From CAWVWF01 sp963933885 (lineage in GTDB: Bacteria > Bacteroidota > Bacteroidia > Flavobacteriales_C > GCA-002722245): DNA of 14,504 nt. A program made the translations under genes and the position numbers. Location: positions 1-14,504 of the forward strand of contig CAWVWF010000078.1 of assembly GCA_963933885.1 (NCBI GenBank), given 5' to 3'. The notes beneath the pieces were generated by a model. The model searched no databases. It was given only the letters and a program-made list of their open reading frames with translations, and was not told the DNA's origin. This document shows positions 7,605-14,416 of this stretch, in pieces (the stretch's first letter is position 1; each line of letters opens with the position of its first letter).

Positions 7605-8069
7605 TTAATTCGAATTTATACACTTACCGTTATTACACTCGCCATATACTGTAAGCGAGTGGTTTTGAATTTTAAAACCTGTAAAACTTTTTAAATTTTC
7701 CATTACTTGTCCTAAGCGTGGATCACAAAACTCGATAACCTTTCCGCATTTCTGACAGATTAGGTGATCGTGATTAGCAGAACCAAATGCTTTTTCAAAT
7801 TGAGCTTGAGTTCCCTGAAACTGGTGTTTCATTACAAGATTACATTCCATTAACAAGTCCATAGTGTTGTATAGCGTAGCTCTACTAACTCTGTAGTTTT
7901 TGGCTTTCATCTTTTCGTAAAGGGATTCAATATCAAAATGCTCGGAATAAGCGTAGATTTCATCAAGTATGGCGAAGCGTTCAGGAGTTTTCCTGTGACT
8001 TTTATTTTCAAGAAATTCGGTAAATATCTCTGTTACCTTTTTCTGAATTTCAGCGTTCACTTTCACCAA
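7605..8069 (-). CDS. Fur-family metal-responsive transcriptional repressor
   Basis: This 154-residue protein has the Fur layout: an N-terminal winged helix (KTPERFAILDEIY then the recognition-helix region YRVSRATLYNTMDLL, residues 28-74) and a C-terminal dimerisation/metal domain. It carries NHDHLICQKCGKVIEF (C105 and C108, the structural zinc pair, with His100 and His102) and a second pair C145-NNGK-C150, the CX4C spacing of Fur. Sequence alone does not separate Fur, PerR and Zur; CX4C leans slightly to Fur. No ATG occurs before residue 54, so translation begins at TTG 8069, GTG 8066 or GTG 8060; I give the longest. It probably leads the purA - ostA-like - HD operon. An inverted repeat at 8141-8156 upstream could be its own operator. 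Confidence 0.92.
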   Translation of the reverse strand: MVKVNAEIQKKVTEIFTEFLENKSHRKTPERFAILDEIYAYSEHFDIESLYEKMKAKNYRVSRATLYNTMDLLMECNLVMKHQFQGTQAQFEKAFGSANHDHLICQKCGKVIEFCDPRLGQVMENLKSFTGFKIQNHSLTVYGECNNGKCINSN

Positions 8070-8140
8070 TTTTACAAGCCGTAAAAATACTAAAAAAGAA
8101 GGTTAGGTGGTAGGCTTATTTAGAAAAGAAATTTGATTTT

Positions 8141-8156
8141 ATTAACAGTTGTTAAT
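8141..8156. repeat. Inverted repeat ATTAACA-gt-TGTTAAT upstream of the Fur-family gene
   Basis: There are two 7-base arms with a 2-base centre, 72 bases upstream of the Fur-family start and in the only gap (8070-8218) before it. The placement suits an operator. It does not match the classical Fur or PerR box, and the 7-2-7 spacing differs from theirs. The rest of this gap shows no clear TAnnTTTG box on the - strand and no evident terminator for the upstream lipoprotein gene. Confidence 0.4.
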
Positions 8157-8218
8157 AATTGTAAAGAGGAATTAGTGTAATTGTTAGGTTTAGAGTGTGT
8201 TACGGTTTTTTAAAGACG

Positions 8219-8947
8219 CTAGTCCATCTTGATAATTTTTCCATTTGACTCGTTAATTGTCACATCAACAGTGTTTGGATTACCCCAATATTGAATTTCA
8301 CCAATAGAATAGTTCTCAATTATCAACTTTTGAGTCACGTTAACTTGATTTGTTACCCAAGAATTATTGTTTAAATGACATTTATTAGAAATGAAATCTT
8401 TTGCAAACACATAGTTATATCCAACATTATATAAATAGAAATAATTAGCAGTCCCTTCAAGCGTAAGATCAAGACTTCCTGTTTCTAATAAAGCCCAAGT
8501 ACTATCGTTTTTTATTGAAAGACTTATAGAACCTTGATTGGCATAATTTTCTATTTTTATATCAGATGTAATCGTGTCTTTTGATGTAATAGTACCATTA
8601 CCTCGAAGGATTAGTAATTTAGGAGAAGGAGCATGAATTTGTATTGATACTTCATCTATGTCATCTCTAAGCCAGGTACAAGTATTTTGATTTTCTATCG
8701 TTAGCAAACCATCTTTAATCGTAAATTCTATTTGATCAATTAAATTTTCACCAGTTATAACAACTGCTTTGTAATCACTACTCTTAACCCATTCAAAATT
8801 TATGTTTTCCAAAGCTTCTATTCCAGTGAAGTTTTCTAAAGTTTTTTCGATTGATACAATTGTTCCTTTGGGTTTACTACATGCCGAATCTTTACTACAT
8901 GAAAATGCAGTGATAATTAACGTTATATATATAAGGTGTTTTATCAT
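8219..8947 (-). CDS. Head-GIN domain (DUF2807-like) lipoprotein
   Basis: This 242-residue lipoprotein has a signal peptide and a lipobox ending AFSC (Cys17). The mature protein resembles the 'putative auto-transporter adhesin, head GIN' family. It begins with the typical 'F-x-x-I-x-x-x-x-x-x-x-x-x-V-x-I-x-G' block (FTGIEALENINFEWVK, then AVVITGEN). A 'dg-L-x-I-x-x-x' strand follows (DGLLTIENQNT), then regularly spaced short beta strands ending VDVTINESNGKIIK, which should form a parallel beta-helix. Despite the family nickname there is no autotransporter barrel, and the biological role is unknown. The ATG overlaps the stop of the upstream PagL-like gene by 4 bases (ATGA), so the two are translated together. 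This is the downstream member of a two-gene unit. Confidence 0.8.
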   Translation of the reverse strand: MIKHLIYITLIITAFSCSKDSACSKPKGTIVSIEKTLENFTGIEALENINFEWVKSSDYKAVVITGENLIDQIEFTIKDGLLTIENQNTCTWLRDDIDEVSIQIHAPSPKLLILRGNGTITSKDTITSDIKIENYANQGSISLSIKNDSTWALLETGSLDLTLEGTANYFYLYNVGYNYVFAKDFISNKCHLNNNSWVTNQVNVTQKLIIENYSIGEIQYWGNPNTVDVTINESNGKIIKMD

Positions 8948-10056
8948 TTAAATCGATATCCTATTCCAAGTTCTAAATTATCAGCTTCTCCAGCATGAGC
9001 TTTTACACTTAATGAAGTATAAAAATGCTTGAAATATACTTTCAGAGAACCTCTGTTGTAAAATCTACCACCTTTGTTTTTAAAACTCCAATCTTGATTA
9101 AACGTTTTATAAATTGAATGAATGTAATATCCAGATCCAATAGCCAATCCTACATTTCCATACCTCTTTTCGTACCATACAAAAGGACCTATAATCAAAT
9201 TATCAGTTGCTTTTAATTTATAATCATATATTTTCAAATGAGGTATGCTAAAGTCGTAAATGAAGTCCATTTGAAAATGGAAATACCTGTTTTTATTTAA
9301 AGCGATGCTATATCCCAACGCTAGGTTATAAACAGAATAACTTGTTTCACTTCCAAAAACCAATGTTTTCCAACCATAATTAAATGATGAATAAAATCTA
9401 CTTGAATCTGATTTGTAAGTTTTAGAAGCAGCTTTCTTATTTCTACTAATTCCATACTTGATACCTATACTAACATGAGGGATGTTTAAACCTAGGTTTG
9501 GACGAAGAAAAGATCCATTAGAATAGTGTTGAAGTCCTAGTCCAATTCTTGTTTCTAGTTTAGGTGTTATGTTAAATCGATATTTTAATTGAAAATCTGT
9601 TGTGTTATTAAGGTGTGATCCAATTACAACATTTTTATAATTTGTTTCTATATCAAATGGTTTCTGAATGTAAGCCAATCCACTTGCCAATCTAAATGAT
9701 AAATGTTTCTTACTGTTTGATCCTAAGTTAATATCAAGATAGGGGAGGATGCCAATAGAGTAACCTAATAAATCTGGATTACTTAAAGGAGAGAAATTCA
9801 CAACAATTCCCCATTTATGATAAGGGTGATTTTCCTTAAATTCTTCAGTTCCAAATTTTGGCAGCTCTAAACCAAATTCATAAATAGGAAATACTCCTCC
9901 CATTAAAGTTTTTACAGCGCCTGAATGTGGAAGTAAAAAACCATATTTGTAACTGAATTGTAGCTGGGCTTTTTTATTTCGCTCTTTAAAATTGGGTCGG
10001 TTACCAAAAGAGAGTAGTGGTATAATTAGACTTAATATGAAAAGTAGCTTTCTCAA
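8944..10056 (-). CDS. PagL-like outer-membrane beta-barrel (acyloxyacyl hydrolase family)
   Basis: This 370-residue protein has a Sec signal peptide (MRKLLFILSLIIPLLSFG) and dense alternating beta strands ending in GIGYRFK, as in outer-membrane barrels. The segment LGLQHYSNGSFLRPNLGLN (172-191) contains the H-x-S-N signature of the PagL lipid A 3-O-deacylase family, with candidate catalytic His177 and Ser179. Bacteroidota relatives are annotated 'acyloxyacyl hydrolase'. PagL itself has under 200 residues. The extra 160 residues here look like further beta strands, so the protein is not a simple PagL and its enzymatic activity is inferred. The start must be TTG 10056 (or ATT 10062), since an in-frame TGA sits at 10063-10065. 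A -7 box match just upstream leaves almost no leader. It is coupled to the head-GIN lipoprotein gene. Confidence 0.82.
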   Translation of the reverse strand: MRKLLFILSLIIPLLSFGNRPNFKERNKKAQLQFSYKYGFLLPHSGAVKTLMGGVFPIYEFGLELPKFGTEEFKENHPYHKWGIVVNFSPLSNPDLLGYSIGILPYLDINLGSNSKKHLSFRLASGLAYIQKPFDIETNYKNVVIGSHLNNTTDFQLKYRFNITPKLETRIGLGLQHYSNGSFLRPNLGLNIPHVSIGIKYGISRNKKAASKTYKSDSSRFYSSFNYGWKTLVFGSETSYSVYNLALGYSIALNKNRYFHFQMDFIYDFSIPHLKIYDYKLKATDNLIIGPFVWYEKRYGNVGLAIGSGYYIHSIYKTFNQDWSFKNKGGRFYNRGSLKVYFKHFYTSLSVKAHAGEADNLELGIGYRFK

Positions 10057-10063
10057 TAGAATT

Positions 10064-10071
10064 CAAAGATA
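10064..10071 (-). promoter_or_regulatory. Candidate -7 box for the PagL-like gene
   Basis: TATCTTTG on the - strand exactly matches TAnnTTTG and lies only 7 bases before the TTG start codon. No good -33 TTG is seen at the usual distance. If used, the mRNA would be leaderless or nearly so. Confidence 0.35.
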
Positions 10072-10123
10072 CTTATTTCAAGGCATTTGAAAAAGGTGAA
10101 AAGAAATAACCTAGATTTTGAGC

Positions 10124-10150
10124 AAAAAAAAGTCCCGATAAATCGGGACT
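10124..10150 (-). terminator. Rho-independent terminator after the PUR-like gene
   Basis: On the - strand AGTCCCGAT/ATCGGGACT forms a 9-base-pair inverted repeat (10131-10150; in practice a 7-pair stem with a 6-base loop) followed by TTTTTTT (10130 to 10124). It sits 21 bases past the PUR-like gene stop and separates it from the PagL-like unit. Confidence 0.9.
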
Positions 10151-10171
10151 ATATAATGCTGTATATGTTTT

Positions 10172-10534
10172 CTAGCTTAAATCATCAAAATCAACGCTAG
10201 TTGAATATTCTGATTTTTCAGTAGTTGTCTCAAGAACTTCTTCAGCTTGGTAACCTTGATAAACTCCTTTCTTTTCTTGAATGAAATCAATAGCTTCTTT
10301 CAAACCTCCAGCAAACTTTTCAAAGTCTTCTTTATAAAGAAATAACTTGTGTTTTTCGAAATGGAATTTTCCATCTTCAGAAAACTTCTTTTTACTTTCA
10401 GTTACAGTCAGATAATAATCGTCCCCTCTTGTAGCTTTAACATCGAAAAAATAAGTTCTTTTCCCTGCTCTTACTGCGTTAGAAAATATTTCATCTTTTC
10501 TTTCACTTCCCTTGTCATAATCCTTCTTATCCAT
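10172..10534 (-). CDS. PUR-alpha-like nucleic-acid-binding protein (DUF3276)
   Basis: This 120-residue cytosolic protein has the single PUR repeat typical of Bacteroidota and spirochaete proteins of this family: IFSNAVRAGKRTYFFDVKATRGDDYYLTVTESKK, then KFHFEKHKLFLYKEDFEKFAGGLKEAIDFI. These give a beta-beta-beta-beta-alpha unit that binds single-stranded DNA or RNA as a dimer. The related Borrelia protein BpuR is a nucleic-acid-binding regulator; the target here is unknown. The C-terminal 35 residues are acidic and low-complexity. I chose the ATG at 10534 over the GTG directly before it at 10537. It is probably a single-gene transcript: a strong terminator follows, and 195 bases separate it from the ABC exporter. 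No convincing TAnnTTTG box was found upstream; the nearest is TATATTTA around 10580. Confidence 0.92.
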   Translation of the reverse strand: MDKKDYDKGSERKDEIFSNAVRAGKRTYFFDVKATRGDDYYLTVTESKKKFSEDGKFHFEKHKLFLYKEDFEKFAGGLKEAIDFIQEKKGVYQGYQAEEVLETTTEKSEYSTSVDFDDLS

Positions 10535-10706
10535 CACTTTGCTTTAGTTTGTTAAACTTTCATCCCTTAGTCTGTGTTAAATATATCATTTTTTTTTAAA
10601 TGAGATGCATTTAATTTGCGATTAGTCGATGTTTTTCTTGCTTTAATGGGTGAATGAATAGGTTTTATGTGTAGATGACCTAGTTTGTATACAAGTGAGA
10701 AGCTCT

Positions 10707-10726
10707 CTAAATCGGATTAGATTTAG
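10707..10726. repeat. Small inverted repeat after the ABC exporter gene
   Basis: CTAAATC-ggatta-GATTTAG (7-base arms, 6-base loop) begins 7 bases past the exporter stop on the - strand. It has no T tract, so it is at best a weak or processing-type 3' hairpin. The 10-base palindrome TTGTATACAA lies close by at 10685-10694. The rest of 10535-10732 shows nothing I can name. Confidence 0.3.
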
Positions 10727-10732
10727 CGTTAC

Positions 10733-12523
10733 TTATATTTTTTTAACCAATTGCTTTTGAAGTAAGTCGAAGTACTTGTTACCCAATTCTAAGAGAGAAT
10801 TGTGTGTTCCTTCTTCTATGATTTCTCCGTTCTCTATAAGTATAATATGATCCGCATGTTTAATTGACGAAATTCGATGACTCACAATAATGGTAGTCTT
10901 ATCTTTCATTATAGATTTTAAATTATTCAAAATCTCTTCCTCAGTTTCTGTATCTACAGCAGATAAACAATCATCGAATATTAAAATCTTAGGATTCTTA
11001 AGTAAAGCCCGAGCAATACTAATCCTCTGTTTTTGACCACCAGAGAGTGTAACACCACGTTCACCAACCTTTGTGTCGTACTGGTCGGAAAAGCTTTCGA
11101 TATTTTTAGAAACAACAGCTTGTTTGGCAGCCCATTTCACTTTATTAATATTAGATTGAGCTTCATCTCCAAAAGTTCCAAAGCTGATGTTATTTGATAT
11201 CGTATCTGAAAAAAGAAAAACTTCTTGAGGAACACTTCCTGTTTGAGACCTCAAACTGTTAAGGTTAATCTCGTTAATCTTCTTTCCATCGATTAAGATT
11301 GCACCCTTATTTACATCATACAATCTACTAAGTAATTGTACTATTGTAGATTTTCCAGATCCAGTTTTTCCAACAATGGCTAAAGTTTTTCCAGGTTCAA
11401 TCGAGAAGGAGATATTATTTAAAGCTTTAATACCACTTTCTGGATATTCGAAATGAACAGCCTTAAACTCAATAGCACCTTTGATTTCCATTGTGTCCTC
11501 AGTAGGATTTGTGATGGTAGGTTCTTGTTTTAAAAATTCATTTATCCTTTTCTGACTAGCAACTGCTCTTTGAATTAACGATGTTACCCAACCTAACGAT
11601 GCAACAGGCCAAGTAAGAAGGTTAATATAGATAACAAATTCTCCAATATTTCCATAGGTTATGTTCCCCGCAATAACTTCTAAACCTCCAACGTAAATGG
11701 TGATTAAAGTACTTAGGACTGGTAGAAATAAAATAATTGGATGAAAGAGTGCTTCCGTTTTAACCAGACTCATCGCCTCGTCTTTGTAAGCTTCAGCTTC
11801 TTTATTAAAATCAATTAATGTTTTTGAAGTTTTGTTGTAAGCCTTAATTACTCTAATTCCTGAAAATGTTTCTTGACTAAAACTAAATATTCTTGAAAGC
11901 TGTTTTTGAACACGTTCACTTTTTTGACCTATTAATTTAGATACATAATATATAGTAATGGACATTATTGGTAAGGGGAGTAGTATATATAAACTTAGCT
12001 CTGCGTTAATACTTACCATTGTATATATAACAAAGCAGAAAAGAACTACTAAGTTAATAAGGTACATAATGGACGGCCCTAGATACATACGAACTTTAGT
12101 GACATCATCACCAATTCTATTCATTATATCTCCAGTATTGTTGTTCTTATAAAAAGAAGTATCTAATTTTTGATATTGATCATAGATGTCATTCTTTAAA
12201 TCGAACTCAATAAAACGAGAAACCATTATGATAGTATATCTCATGAAAAAAGTAAATACACCTTTTATTAATGAGATAATTATAATACCACTTCCAAAAA
12301 ACAATAAGGCTTTTGTAATATCAATATATACATCTTCTTGAATGTTAGATCCTTCAACTAAAGAATGGGTCTTTAAGGATTCAACCACTATATCTATTGC
12401 ACTTCTGAAAAATTGAGCAGGGTATAATTGGAACCAGTTTGCGAGGAAAATAAATACAACACCCATCAACAAGCGTCCCTTGTAGCGGAATAAATATTTA
12501 TTTAATGATCGTAACTCTTTCAA
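10733..12523 (-). CDS. ABC exporter, fused membrane and ATPase domains (MsbA/multidrug type)
   Basis: This 596-residue half-transporter has an N-terminal six-helix type IV exporter membrane domain (about 15-325) and a C-terminal ATPase. Walker A GKTGSGKST is at 385-393, the Q-loop at Gln433, signature LSGGQ at 493-497, Walker B ILIFDD at 513-518, D-loop SAVD at 521-524, and H-loop His549 in IVSHR. It should work as a dimer in the inner membrane and export a lipid, drug or peptide. The residue after Walker B is Asp518, not the usual catalytic Glu; such Asp is known from degenerate sites of heterodimeric exporters. No partner gene is adjacent. The TTG start at 12523 is forced by a TAA at 12533-12535. 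It is divergent from nusB. The substrate is unknown; the lipid A flippase MsbA is only one candidate. Confidence 0.93.
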   Translation of the reverse strand: MKELRSLNKYLFRYKGRLLMGVVFIFLANWFQLYPAQFFRSAIDIVVESLKTHSLVEGSNIQEDVYIDITKALLFFGSGIIIISLIKGVFTFFMRYTIIMVSRFIEFDLKNDIYDQYQKLDTSFYKNNNTGDIMNRIGDDVTKVRMYLGPSIMYLINLVVLFCFVIYTMVSINAELSLYILLPLPIMSITIYYVSKLIGQKSERVQKQLSRIFSFSQETFSGIRVIKAYNKTSKTLIDFNKEAEAYKDEAMSLVKTEALFHPIILFLPVLSTLITIYVGGLEVIAGNITYGNIGEFVIYINLLTWPVASLGWVTSLIQRAVASQKRINEFLKQEPTITNPTEDTMEIKGAIEFKAVHFEYPESGIKALNNISFSIEPGKTLAIVGKTGSGKSTIVQLLSRLYDVNKGAILIDGKKINEINLNSLRSQTGSVPQEVFLFSDTISNNISFGTFGDEAQSNINKVKWAAKQAVVSKNIESFSDQYDTKVGERGVTLSGGQKQRISIARALLKNPKILIFDDCLSAVDTETEEEILNNLKSIMKDKTTIIVSHRISSIKHADHIILIENGEIIEEGTHNSLLELGNKYFDLLQKQLVKKI

Positions 12524-12549
12524 AGCAATTAATTAGTAGAATAAGTATG

Positions 12550-12557
12550 CAAATTTA
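12550..12557 (-). promoter_or_regulatory. Candidate -7 box for the ABC exporter gene
   Basis: TAAATTTG on the - strand exactly matches TAnnTTTG and lies 26 bases before the TTG start, which would leave a leader of about 20 bases. The -33 region falls inside the nusB -7 box, so the two divergent promoters would overlap. No clear -33 TTG was found. Confidence 0.42.
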
Positions 12558-12580
12558 ATCTTATTTCCATAAACATTGCA

Positions 12581-12588
12581 TACCTTTG
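12581..12588 (+). promoter_or_regulatory. Candidate -7 box for nusB
   Basis: TACCTTTG, followed by C, matches the Bacteroidota -7 consensus and lies 20 bases before the nusB ATG at 12609. A start of transcription near 12595 would exclude the longer reading frame from TTG 12576 and supports the ATG. The -33 element is weak. Confidence 0.5.
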
Positions 12589-12608
12589 CGCCCATAATTT
12601 TACGTTCT

Positions 12609-13556
12609 ATGCTTAATAGGAGACATTTAAGGATTAAAGTTTTTCAAGCAATATATTCATATTCGAATGGTGCTAAAAACGATTTGGGAGTTGGGGAGAA
12701 GGAATTGATAAAAGGGATAGATCGTATTTACGAATTATTCATTTTACATATCTCGGTTCTAACAGAATTAAATCAATTTGCTTCTAAGCTAATTGAGGAA
12801 AGAAAATTAAAACGTCTTCCTACAGAAGAGGATTTAAATCCTAATATGAAGTTTGTGGAACACAAGCTTTTAGCTTCTTTAGTAGAAAGTGAAGATCTAC
12901 AAAAGAAGGTAGAAGAATTTAAAATTTCTTGGGTTGATGATAAAGAATTAATCAAGAAAATTTTCAACTCTATTGTCGATTCCAAAGAATATAAGGAGTT
13001 CATGATTGCAGAAGACAATAGTTTTGATGCAAGTAAGGAATTTATTATTAAGATTTACAAGAGATTTATTGCTGATAACGAAATGTTAGAGCATGTTTTC
13101 GAAGAGAAATCAATTCACTGGGCAGACGATAATTATTTTGTTTGTGGTTACATTACAAAGTTTTTGAAAAACTATAAATCAAAGTGGACTTCCGAAAGAA
13201 AAATTCCTGCTTTATTTAAAGATTTAGAAGACGATACTGAATTCATAAAAGTTTTATTTAGAAAAACGCTTTTAAATAATGAAGAATTCTCGAAATTAAT
13301 CATGACTAAAGCAAAGAATTGGGAAGCTGATAGAATTGCACAAGTTGATTTTATTTTCATGAAAATGGCAGTTTGTGAATTAACAAAACTTCCTTCTGTT
13401 CCAGTTAAAGTTACTTTAAACGAATACATAGAACTTTCCAAAATCTATAGTACTCCAAAAAGTAAAATGTTTATCAATGGAGTTTTAGATAAATTAATCC
13501 CTGTATTGAAAGATTCAGGTGAGATTTCTAAAACAGGAAGAGGTTTAATGAGTTAA
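12609..13556 (+). CDS. nusB: Transcription antitermination factor NusB (long Bacteroidota form)
   Basis: NusB binds boxA RNA with NusE (ribosomal protein S10) and supports antitermination on rRNA operons. This version has 315 residues, over twice the E. coli protein (139). It starts with NRRHLRIKVFQAIYSYSNG, the first NusB helix, and has the rest of the fold at the C-terminus (about 195-305: WEADRIAQVDFIFMKMAVCEL, then VPVKVTLNEYIELSKIYSTPKSKMFINGVLDKL). A charged helical insert lies between. The long form is usual in Bacteroidota. The ATG at 12609 is preferred over TTG 12576 because it directly precedes the conserved NRRHLR and follows the candidate promoter. It is followed after 4 bases by the DUF1573 gene, then yajC, a gene order I recognise from Flavobacteriales. 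Confidence 0.93.
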   Translation: MLNRRHLRIKVFQAIYSYSNGAKNDLGVGEKELIKGIDRIYELFILHISVLTELNQFASKLIEERKLKRLPTEEDLNPNMKFVEHKLLASLVESEDLQKKVEEFKISWVDDKELIKKIFNSIVDSKEYKEFMIAEDNSFDASKEFIIKIYKRFIADNEMLEHVFEEKSIHWADDNYFVCGYITKFLKNYKSKWTSERKIPALFKDLEDDTEFIKVLFRKTLLNNEEFSKLIMTKAKNWEADRIAQVDFIFMKMAVCELTKLPSVPVKVTLNEYIELSKIYSTPKSKMFINGVLDKLIPVLKDSGEISKTGRGLMS

Positions 13557-13560
13557 TATT

Positions 13561-14028
13561 ATGAAAATCTTTAAATATATATCATTAGTTATTTTATCTG
13601 CTGTAATTGTTTCTTGTGGAGGTAATACTGAACAGACTGAAATTAATTCAACTACAGTTCAAAATAACTTTACAGCGTTAGAGAATTTTGTTCCTACTAC
13701 GGGTGGGGCTTCAATTACATTTAATGAAATGGAATTTGAATTTCCTTCTATGGAGCAAGGAGAAAGTGTAATGCATTCTTTTTACTTTGTAAATAGTGGA
13801 GACGCTCCTTTGGTATTAACAGAAGTTAAAGGAAGTTGTGGTTGTACAGGAGTTGAATATCCAAAGCAACCAATTTTACCTGGAGAAAAAGGAAAGATTG
13901 ATGCTGAAGTAAGTACTGCAACAAAAAGTATTGGACACACTTTTAAAGTAAGAGTTTATGTTTCTTCAAATGCAAGTGAGAATAAAGTAACACTAGCATT
14001 AAAGGGAACACCAACAGAACCTAAATAA
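13561..14028 (+). CDS. DUF1573 lipoprotein
   Basis: This 155-residue lipoprotein has a signal ending IVSC (Cys19). The DUF1573 domain spans about 52-150: 'EFEFPSMEQGESVMHSFYFVNSGDAPLVL', the hallmark SCGCTG at 92-97, PILPGEKGKI near 104, and a closing ALKGTP. The domain is an immunoglobulin-like (ASH/MSP-like) beta sandwich that is very common in Bacteroidota, and its function is not established. It lies in the cell envelope, between nusB (4-base gap) and yajC (16-base gap), almost certainly on one transcript. The pairing with yajC hints at an envelope or secretion role, but that is inference. Confidence 0.92.
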   Translation: MKIFKYISLVILSAVIVSCGGNTEQTEINSTTVQNNFTALENFVPTTGGASITFNEMEFEFPSMEQGESVMHSFYFVNSGDAPLVLTEVKGSCGCTGVEYPKQPILPGEKGKIDAEVSTATKSIGHTFKVRVYVSSNASENKVTLALKGTPTEPK

Positions 14029-14044
14029 TTTAAAAAATATTAAG

Positions 14045-14359
14045 ATGAAAGAAGTTTTATTACAAGCACAAATGGGGGAAGAATGGAAAATGCCTGCATT
14101 AATGGGGTTAATCATGATTGTTGTTTACATATTCATGATTCGTCCACAAAAGAAAAAAGAAAAAGAATTAGCTAAGCTTCGTGATGAAATTAAGAACGGA
14201 GATTTAATTGTTACAGCTGGTGGAATTCATGGTAAAGTAATGGATACTAAAGATGAAGCTACAGTTACAATTTCTGTTGAAAGTCAAGCTAAAATGAAAA
14301 TCGAAAGAGCTTCAATTGCTATCATTAATGGAGTAGGAGCAGGAGTAGAGAAGAAATAA
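14045..14359 (+). CDS. yajC: Preprotein translocase subunit YajC
   Basis: This 104-residue inner-membrane protein is an accessory of the Sec translocase and pairs with SecDF. A short N-terminus is followed by one membrane helix (about 17-32, MPALMGLIMIVVYIFM), then the family motif IRPQKKKEKE (32-41) and a small cytosolic domain with LRDEIKNGDLIVTAGGIHGKVMD. Length and layout are standard. It is the last gene of the nusB - DUF1573 - yajC transcript, closed by a strong terminator 18 bases downstream. In many relatives ybbR/cdaR-like and coaE genes follow yajC; here the terminator comes first, and what lies beyond is outside the window. Confidence 0.96.
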   Translation: MKEVLLQAQMGEEWKMPALMGLIMIVVYIFMIRPQKKKEKELAKLRDEIKNGDLIVTAGGIHGKVMDTKDEATVTISVESQAKMKIERASIAIINGVGAGVEKK

Positions 14360-14377
14360 GAAATACTTCTAAAGCAT

Positions 14378-14416
14378 AAAAAAAGTCGTTAGTATTTATT
14401 TACTAACGACTTTTTT
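14378..14416 (+). terminator. Strong, symmetrical rho-independent terminator after yajC
   Basis: GTCGTTAGTA (14385-14394), a 6-base loop and TACTAACGAC (14401-14410) form a perfect 10-base-pair stem, flanked by seven A before and six T after. It can therefore end transcription from both sides, which suggests a convergent gene may lie beyond the window. Confidence 0.88.

Noticed and set aside
12576..12608. TTG start at 12576 for NusB
   Set aside because: It overlaps the candidate nusB -7 box, and the conserved NusB N-terminus begins at ATG 12609.
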